Part shown: one piece after another, positions 7,442 to 11,064 of the stretch
Position numbering within the stretch: the stretch's first letter is position 1
Layout: each line of letters starts with the position of its first letter
Source of the DNA: JBFMAE01 sp040756085
GTDB taxonomy: Bacteria > Desulfobacterota > BSN033 > UBA1163
Length of the DNA stretch: 11,064 nucleotides
NCBI GenBank assembly: GCA_040756085.1
Contig: JBFMAE010000424.1
Span: forward strand, 1 to 11,064
Direction of reading: 5' to 3'
The notes under the pieces: generated by a model
Database searches by the model: none
Seen by the model: the letters and a program-made list of their open reading frames with translations, nothing else
Told to the model about the DNA's origin: nothing
Translations under genes and position numbers: made by a program

Positions 7442-9154
7442 TTAATCAAGATGACTTTTCAGAATAGGATTTTCCCATCCTTTCTCGAAGAAATAATCCA
7501 AGACCTTCTTCGAACTTCTTTCTTTCACCACTGACATCCTTCTTCTAGAATCCTTCCTCAGGCTAAAAAAAGACCCCTCGTTAAAAAGGAGCAAGAGGAG
7601 ATCGATCCAGGTAACTACATCATCTCCTTCGCATAGAGCATAGTGCATAGAACATGGCGTATAAGTCTTAACCTTAACCTCTGCTTCAGCCTTTTTATTT
7701 AACATCTGCAAGAGCTCTTTCAATGTCAGCCCTTCCTCCAACTCTCCCTCATCCATCTTTCCTTTAACAAAATTAATAACCCTTGAAAGACGAAAGAGGG
7801 TTAGGATGTCGAGACGGTTAAAGTCCTTTGTTTCGATGGGAAGGGCGCTGGAGCACCATTGAGAAGGATGTGATGGAAGGATACCATCCCTTTCACATCT
7901 TTCAAAGAGAGATGTCCCAGGGGTTGGGTAATAGATACTGGGACCGATGAGGACCCTTTCACTCATCAGGTAGATCATCGTGTCCACCATCTCTTCAATG
8001 GTTTGGCCAGGCATTCCCAAAATGGCATAAGCAATGACATTTAAGCCAACCTCCTTAGCCTTTTTCAAAATTTGATCAAAATCTGTCCCTTCCTTGGGTC
8101 TTCTCATTCTTTCTTTGGTGGAAGGGTCTGAACTGACATAGGAGAGATTGATTGTTTGAAAACCTGCCTTCTTCATCAATCTTAGAAGCTCTCCATCCAG
8201 AGAGCTAAAGGAAACACCATTCATTGCGGAAAGTTCGAGTCCCCCTTCTCCAAAGGCTTCGATAATAAGGTGCATTAATCGCTTCGCCCGTTCTCGATCA
8301 AAGGTGAAATTGTCATCCTCGATATCAAAGATCTGGATACCATATTTTTCCCGACACTCTATCATTTCCTGAAGGATATCCTCTGGAGATCGTGTTCGAA
8401 AAGAAGCCCCCATCACGAGATGGGCCGAACAGTAGGTACAACCATGTGGACAGCCCCTGCTTGTAATTATCATGGTGGATCGTTTCTTCTTCATCCGATA
8501 TCGATCCGGGTCAAGCAGTTCTCTGGCAGGATGCGGAATGGAATCCAGATACTGAATAAAGGTTGCCAGAGGGTTAATTTTTACTTCTCCATTTACCCGA
8601 TATCCGATGCCATCAATCTCTTCGATTTTGCCCCCTCCTCTTTCCTCAATTTCTTCCAAGAGAAACGGGAACCGAATCTCCCCTTCCCCTAAAATGATAT
8701 AATCAACGAAAGGACTTTTCAAAACCCCCTCTGGATCACAACTGACATGGGAGCCTCCCATGACGACGATTTTCCTTTTGTCCCATTCCTTGATGATTCG
8801 GGCAATCTCCAGTGCTTCTCCATGATAGGGTGTGAAGGATGAGGAAATTCCAAAGATATCGGCCTTCGATTCTTCAATTTTTCTTTTAATCTCGTCCCAA
8901 TTCATTCCGAAATGGTAATAACCGCTATAGAGTTTGAAGTGGCTTCTATCGTCGAAAGGATAAAAATCCTTAAGGTAAGAAAGTTCGGGAGGAATGGCAA
9001 TTGTCATTTTCTTTTTAGTCTGACAATCGAGAATCTCGACTTCGTGATTGTGTGCTTGAAGGGAGGCGGCAAGATAGGCCAGACCAATCGGCTGCGTCCG
9101 AATTGCGGTCTGATAAAAATCCTGTATTGGCGGTTGAATGAGGAGGATCTTCAT
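7442..9154 (-). CDS. B12-binding-domain radical SAM protein, function unknown
   Basis: The 570-residue protein starts with a cobalamin-binding-like domain (about 1-200): KILLIQPP, then GLAYLAASLQAHNHEVEILD (24-43), GGSHVSCDPE (133-142) and ILGEGE (154-159). The radical SAM domain follows (about 220-430) with Cys235-x3-Cys239-x2-Cys242 in SRGCPHGCTYCS for the 4Fe-4S cluster, GEGGLELSAMNG (303-314) and ILGMPGQTIEEMV (378-390). This is the BchE/methyltransferase-like architecture. The B12 domain lacks the DxHxxG motif (the place reads ILDCQTKKK), so base-off binding through that His is unlikely. The last 130 residues are a helical extension I do not recognise, with a short repeat-derived insert near 500-509. 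Methylation or cyclisation of an unknown substrate is the general expectation. A strong sigma70-type promoter lies about 20 bases upstream and supports this start. PilZ is the next gene. Confidence 0.85.
   Translation of the reverse strand: MKILLIQPPIQDFYQTAIRTQPIGLAYLAASLQAHNHEVEILDCQTKKKMTIAIPPELSYLKDFYPFDDRSHFKLYSGYYHFGMNWDEIKRKIEESKADIFGISSSFTPYHGEALEIARIIKEWDKRKIVVMGGSHVSCDPEGVLKSPFVDYIILGEGEIRFPFLLEEIEERGGGKIEEIDGIGYRVNGEVKINPLATFIQYLDSIPHPARELLDPDRYRMKKKRSTMIITSRGCPHGCTYCSAHLVMGASFRTRSPEDILQEMIECREKYGIQIFDIEDDNFTFDRERAKRLMHLIIEAFGEGGLELSAMNGVSFSSLDGELLRLMKKAGFQTINLSYVSSDPSTKERMRRPKEGTDFDQILKKAKEVGLNVIAYAILGMPGQTIEEMVDTMIYLMSERVLIGPSIYYPTPGTSLFERCERDGILPSHPSQWCSSALPIETKDFNRLDILTLFRLSRVINFVKGKMDEGELEEGLTLKELLQMLNKKAEAEVKVKTYTPCSMHYALCEGDDVVTWIDLLLLLFNEGSFFSLRKDSRRRMSVVKERSSKKVLDYFFEKGWENPILKSHLD
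7631..7665. repeat. Heptanucleotide tandem repeat inside the radical SAM gene
   Basis: Five seven-base units follow one another: GCATAGA, GCATAGT, GCATAGA, then the diverged ACATGGC and GTATAAG. Read on the minus strand they encode about residues 499-509 (TPCSMHYALCE), in the C-terminal extension. Such GCATAGA-like heptamer runs are usually intergenic, so this looks like a tolerated insertion in coding sequence. Confidence 0.6.
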
Positions 9155-9178
9155 TATCTTTCACAATGGAACTAAAAA

Positions 9179-9207
9179 ATTATATTAAACCAAAAACCAA
9201 TTGTCCA
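9179..9207 (-). promoter_or_regulatory. Sigma70-type promoter of the radical SAM gene
   Basis: On the minus strand TGGACA (9207-9202) and TATAAT (9184-9179) are separated by exactly 17 bases. The -10 is a perfect match and the -35 matches at five of six positions. Transcription would begin near 9172, giving an untranslated leader of under 20 bases before the ATG at 9154. Confidence 0.65.
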
Positions 9208-9313
9208 TTTCTGAGATAAGGGTATGGATCAATGTATAGGCTTCCCATATTTCTGAGTACTCTGACGCATCTTGTTGCGTGGAAGGTCATCAGTTCAATT
9301 ATGTCGCAAACAA

Positions 9314-9328
9314 TGACAAAAATTGTCA
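9314..9328. promoter_or_regulatory. Operator-like dyad upstream of the radical SAM promoter
   Basis: TGACAA-AAA-TTGTCA is a perfect six-base inverted repeat with a three-base centre. It lies about 110 bases upstream of the -35 box of the radical SAM promoter. It resembles a binding site for a dimeric regulator. The flanking stretch 9208-9420 contains no gene I can support. Confidence 0.25.
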
Positions 9329-9423
9329 ATTCGACCAAAACCTCAAAATATAGCTCTATGTAATTTCAATCACTTACACTTTTTTATATCTGGCACACAA
9401 TATGCTGTTACGAAGAGTGGCGG

Positions 9424-9495
9424 TTAAACCCGCCCATCCATAACACCTCCTTTCTTTTACAACACCTTCGGGGGGTTGATTAGGTAAAACCCCCC
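9424..9495 (-). promoter_or_regulatory. Two GC palindromes around a perfect ribosome-binding site and a five-codon ORF
   Basis: On the minus strand a hairpin with GGGGGG-TT arms (9488-9495 pairing with 9470-9477, 10-base loop) is followed by AAGGAGGTG (9452-9444). This is a full-length Shine-Dalgarno match, four bases before ATG (9441). The frame ATG-GAT-GGG-CGG-GTT-TAA encodes only MDGRV. A second hairpin, GGCGG/CCGCC, covers its end. The strong ribosome-binding site on a mini-ORF between hairpins recalls a leader peptide or the scar of a lost gene. A longer minus-strand frame (9577-9374) across the same bases has no recognisable protein. Confidence 0.3.
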
Positions 9496-9540
9496 AACAA
9501 ACCGCTATCCCTTTCCTCCTCTCCCGGGATATGAGGGTTG

Positions 9541-9564
9541 ATCTCTTCATCTCTTCATCTCTTG
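9541..9564. repeat. Three tandem copies of an 8-base unit
   Basis: ATCTCTTC is repeated at 9541-9548 and 9549-9556, with a third copy at 9557-9564 ending in G. It is a short simple repeat in non-coding sequence with no visible role. Confidence 0.7.
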
Positions 9565-9576
9565 ACAAATGGGGCA

Positions 9577-9886
9577 TTCACAAATTCACGTATTGCCCCA
9601 CTCAAAATCAAGTTTTCTCCTGTAGATGGTTGAAAGCATAAAAATTCTTAACAACAAAAAGGAATTCCCTGTTTTGCATAAAGATGCGATTGAATTAACT
9701 GAATAGCATTAAAAAGGCCGGTTTTTTCAGAACTTTGATCATCTATTCTGAAGGTCACCAATTGGGTGATCCAGCAGATGACATTGATTTAAGCGGCATT
9801 CCTCAATTAATCAGGGTTGGATGAATCCGAGCGCCGAATTTAATGCAACAACAGGGTTAATGTGAGAAGATCTGAAACCGTCCTTC
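9577..9886. other. Gene-free stretch with several hairpins
   Basis: No gene is supported here. Two adjacent hairpins are clear: TTCAGAA/TTCTGAA (9726-9732 with 9746-9752, loop containing TGATCA), followed at once by GGTCACC/GGTGATCC (9753-9772, one bulge). A weaker TGATT/AATCA pair lies near 9785-9820. The stretch leads into the candidate structured RNA at 9887 and may be its 5' part or decayed sequence. Confidence 0.3.
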
Positions 9887-10041
9887 ACCCCGTGAGTATA
9901 AAGACTCCTGACCTTTGCAGCAGGTCGGAAAACCAAGGGGCGTGCAAAAATGAAGATTAATCCATACGTTACTCTACGGGGTAAATAAGGAGCTGATGCG
10001 ATTTATTATATCATCCCCGTCATAAATGACGGGGCTTTCTT
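9887..10041 (+). ncRNA. Candidate structured RNA ending in a terminator-like hairpin
   Basis: ACCCCGTGAGTA (9887-9898) pairs with TACTCTACGGGGT (9970-9982) over 12 base pairs with a single bulged T. Inside is a seven-pair hairpin, CTGACCT (9908-9914) with AGGTCGG (9922-9928), including one G-U. The strand ends in CCCCGTCA-TAAA-TGACGGGG (10015-10034) followed by CTTTCTT. ACGGGG (9976-9981) could also pair with CCCCGT of the last hairpin (10015-10020), so the closing helix and the final hairpin can compete, as in a riboswitch or attenuator. No plus-strand gene follows, so a stand-alone small RNA or a transposon-associated RNA is also possible. I recognise no known RNA class. The base pairing is seen directly; transcription and function are inference. 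Confidence 0.3.
10015..10041 (+). terminator. Hairpin with short T-rich tail
   Basis: An eight-pair perfect stem, CCCCGTCA/TGACGGGG with loop TAAA, is followed by CTTTCTT. It has the form of an intrinsic terminator on the plus strand, though the T-tract is interrupted. It is also the left terminal hairpin of the inverted-repeat cassette at 10011-10385, so its role may be structural rather than termination. Confidence 0.4.
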
Positions 10042-10083
10042 GCGGGGTAAAGTGGCGGAAGGGGGAAATGATTGCGTCTTGCT

Positions 10084-10260
10084 TCATGCTTTGGCCTCCT
10101 TCATTTTCTGATAGAATATGTTTAGTGTATCAACCTCAGTTAAAACTTGGCTTTTCCCATTTTGGGATTCAAGAACAGCCATGCGATTTACAATTCTTTT
10201 AACCTTGTAATAAATACCATTTAGTAAACTTCTAACCATATCCCCTTCCTTTGCTTTCAT
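10084..10260 (-). CDS. Small conserved-looking hypothetical protein (58 residues)
   Basis: From the ATG at 10260 the protein runs MKAKEGDMVRSLLNGIYY, then KVKRIVNRMAVLES, QNGKSQVLTEVDTLNIFY and QKMKEAKA. The pattern is GD.VR..L.G..Y.VK.I....VVLES..G..Q.LT....L..FY. This reads like a compact SH3/KOW-like beta barrel with a basic surface, and I believe similar small proteins occur in other Desulfobacterota-like genomes, but I cannot name the family. GAGGGAG lies eight bases before this ATG. A longer start at 10308 would extend through the inner inverted repeat and is less likely. The gene sits alone inside the inverted-repeat cassette (10011-10385). It may bind nucleic acid; this is inference from size, charge and predicted fold only. 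Confidence 0.6.
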   Translation of the reverse strand: MKAKEGDMVRSLLNGIYYKVKRIVNRMAVLESQNGKSQVLTEVDTLNIFYQKMKEAKA

Positions 10261-10420
10261 GGCGTTTTCTCCCTCTTTATTAATCCCCCCTTTCCGCCAC
10301 TGATTCATTTATTATCATAAAAATTATTTTTTGTAAATATCCATTTTACCCCGTTAGAAAGCCCCACCTTTTAAGGAGGGGATGAGCTATGATGAGCTTT
10401 TAAATTCCTTACAGAAAGGG

Positions 10421-10539
10421 CGGGGTATAAAGCCCCGACCCCTTAGAATTTTTAGCAAACCCCCTCAGAAATCTACTTCCCCCGAGGGGGTAGCGGCATC
10501 CGCCTCTAGCTTTTTTAAGAAATTGAGTTTAAAAAAGCT
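10421..10539. repeat. Train of short palindromes
   Basis: Four hairpins follow one another within 120 bases: CGGGG/CCCCG (10421-10437), CCCC-CGAG-GGGG (10479-10490), GCGG-CAT-CCGC (10493-10503) and AGCTTTTTTAA/TTAAAAAAGCT (10508-10518 with 10529-10539, ten-base loop). The last is a perfect 11-pair stem. The surrounding stretch 10386-10572 has no gene. It may be a cluster of REP-like elements or bidirectional terminators. Confidence 0.45.
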
Positions 10540-10572
10540 TAATCATTATAAGATCTTATAGGGCAGAGAGAA

Positions 10573-10601
10573 TTGCTTATCCAGGTTTAATGGGTTATAA
10601 T
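10573..10601 (+). promoter_or_regulatory. Candidate promoter for the 49-codon ORF
   Basis: TTGCTT (10573-10578) and a perfect TATAAT (10596-10601) are 17 bases apart. The -35 matches consensus only at its first three bases. Transcription would begin near 10608, about 26 bases before the ATG at 10634. Confidence 0.4.
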
Positions 10602-10633
10602 TTAATAAAATAATCTCAACTCGAGAATTTTAG

Positions 10634-10783
10634 ATGAGGGGTTTCCTGATTAACAAAAACCTATGTTTTTATTACTGGCTCGGAAAGAGAATCGGGAAGA
10701 AGTGGGCCTACAAGGTGGCAAGCGCCATAGAAAAGGGCATCCTCTTCTTTGGAAGAGAAGCAGCCTCACAACACCCACATTAA
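10634..10783 (+). CDS. Possible small basic protein (49 residues), unrecognised
   Basis: A frame from ATG 10634 to TAA 10781-10783 encodes a 49-residue protein that starts MRGFLINKNLCFYYWLGKR, continues IGKKWAYKVASAIEKG and ends ILFFGREAASQHPH. It is basic and aromatic-rich and reads as one amphipathic helix followed by a hydrophobic turn. A plausible promoter lies just upstream, but the ribosome-binding site is poor. An overlapping frame (10663-10914) is longer but has low-complexity, unconvincing content in its second half. I do not recognise either product. Codon content (GGC, ATC, CTC, AAG) is like that of the real genes in the window, which is the main reason to list it. Confidence 0.3.
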   Translation: MRGFLINKNLCFYYWLGKRIGKKWAYKVASAIEKGILFFGREAASQHPH

Positions 10784-11026
10784 AATATTCCATTTTGTTG
10801 AATTTTTATGATTCAAATCCAATCTGTCTTAATAACTCAGAAACAAAATTAGCAAATAACCCAATTTTCAAATGCAATAGAATCATTCTACTTTTAAAAA
10901 TCATAAAGGGATAATTTAGAAATTAAGGATATTTTTACATTGCTGTCCAAATTAACTCGGATTCGTGTGGAGCTGATTTGATTTCATTGAATTTCTGGAT
11001 TGATATCTGCGAATTTCAAAACCAGG
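10784..11026. other. AT-rich gene-free stretch
   Basis: I see no supported gene, RNA or terminator here. The only structure is a small palindrome, TAGAATCATTCTA (10878-10890). Confidence 0.5.
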
Positions 11027-11058
11027 TTCACCACGGAGACACTGAGGGCACAGAGGCG
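11027..11058. repeat. CCACGGAGACAC-type dispersed repeat motif at the window edge
   Basis: The sequence TTCACCACGGAGACACTGAG followed by GGCACAGAGG closely resembles a short GAGACAC/GGCACAGAG repeat that is scattered through many bacterial genomes and is often found beside genes for GxxExxY proteins. Only one copy is visible and the window stops just after it, so its context is unknown. Confidence 0.45.
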
Positions 11059-11064
11059 AGTTGC

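Larger units (their letters stand above)
10011..10385. mobile_element. Palindrome-ended cassette enclosing a 58-codon gene
   Basis: Read outward, both ends carry TTTACCCCG, two variable bases, AGAAAG, then a CCCC...GGGG hairpin and ATGA. The left copy is on the minus strand (10051 to 10011) and the right copy on the plus strand (10345 to 10385). The hairpin interiors differ (GTCATTTATGAC versus ACCTTTTAAGGA) yet both stay self-complementary, so shape is kept while sequence drifts. A second, inner inverted repeat, AGTGGCGGAA plus a G-run, flanks the gene (10051-10065 and 10285-10301). The right end has about 43 extra AT-rich bases between outer and inner repeats. TTAC, AAAG and a foot-of-hairpin layout resemble ends used by IS200/IS605 Y1 transposases, which is a comparison, not an identification. 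No transposase lies inside. Confidence 0.4.

Noticed and set aside
9374..9577. Minus-strand 67-codon open frame
   Set aside because: It crosses the simple repeat and both hairpins, has no ribosome-binding site at its start, and its product resembles no protein I know; it is better explained as a chance frame over palindromes.
9626..9706. 26-codon frame starting ATG-GTT-GAA with protein-like content
   Set aside because: No ribosome-binding site and a stop codon directly before the ATG; too short to support.
10011..10385. Firm assignment of the cassette ends to IS200/IS605 or to a TnpB guide RNA
   Set aside because: The TTAC, AAAG and hairpin features are suggestive, but the two ends are inverted relative to each other, unlike the same-strand hairpins of IS200/IS605, and no TnpA or TnpB gene is present.
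10805..10835. tRNA-like GATTCAAATCC sequence
   Set aside because: It resembles a T-arm loop, but no acceptor, D or anticodon stem can be formed around it.
10663..10914. Plus-strand 83-codon open frame
   Set aside because: No ribosome-binding site, and the second half is AT-rich Asn/Ile/Leu sequence typical of non-coding DNA; the overlapping 49-codon frame has better content.
1..11064. CRISPR array, rRNA genes or prophage attachment sites
   Set aside because: No regularly spaced long direct repeats, no rRNA-like sequence and no integrase or att-like duplication were found.

Overview
The window looks like a moderately AT-rich chromosomal segment from an uncultured, probably anaerobic Gram-negative bacterium. 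A branched-chain amino acid transporter (Liv) tail, a GlcD/GlcF-type hydroxyacid dehydrogenase pair, a PilZ protein, a B12-binding radical SAM protein and a decayed REP-associated (RAYT-type) transposase would suit Desulfobacterota, Nitrospirota or a relative. This placement is inferred from gene content only; no marker gene is present.

Left part (1-4220, all + strand). The window opens on the last 39 codons of a LivF-like ABC ATPase. After a short leader with a terminator-like hairpin and a possible Shine-Dalgarno-sequestering helix comes a BASS/SBF-family membrane transporter. A 440-base gap holds a small element bounded by inverted repeats. Then follow glcD-like (FAD-binding oxidase) and glcF-like (two 4Fe-4S clusters plus two CCG domains) genes, 27 bases apart. 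They form a two-subunit membrane-associated dehydrogenase for lactate, glycolate or a similar 2-hydroxyacid. The neighbouring BASS transporter might import an organic acid for it, which is only a suggestion.

Middle part (4219-9154). A zinc-dependent MDR alcohol dehydrogenase and a histidine phosphatase are co-directional on the minus strand and probably form an operon. A GNAT acetyltransferase on the plus strand is followed directly by a C-terminal relic of a REP-associated transposase. A PilZ-domain protein and a B12-binding radical SAM protein lie on the minus strand, with the radical SAM gene upstream behind a good sigma70-type promoter.

Right part (9155-11064). About 1.9 kb is poor in genes and rich in palindromes. 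It holds a candidate structured RNA (9887-10041) ending in a terminator-like hairpin. It also holds an inverted-repeat cassette (10011-10385) around a 58-residue protein, a train of GC hairpins, a promoter followed by a 49-codon ORF, and at the end a dispersed-repeat-like motif. This part is the most unusual in the window. No CRISPR array, rRNA or tRNA was found.
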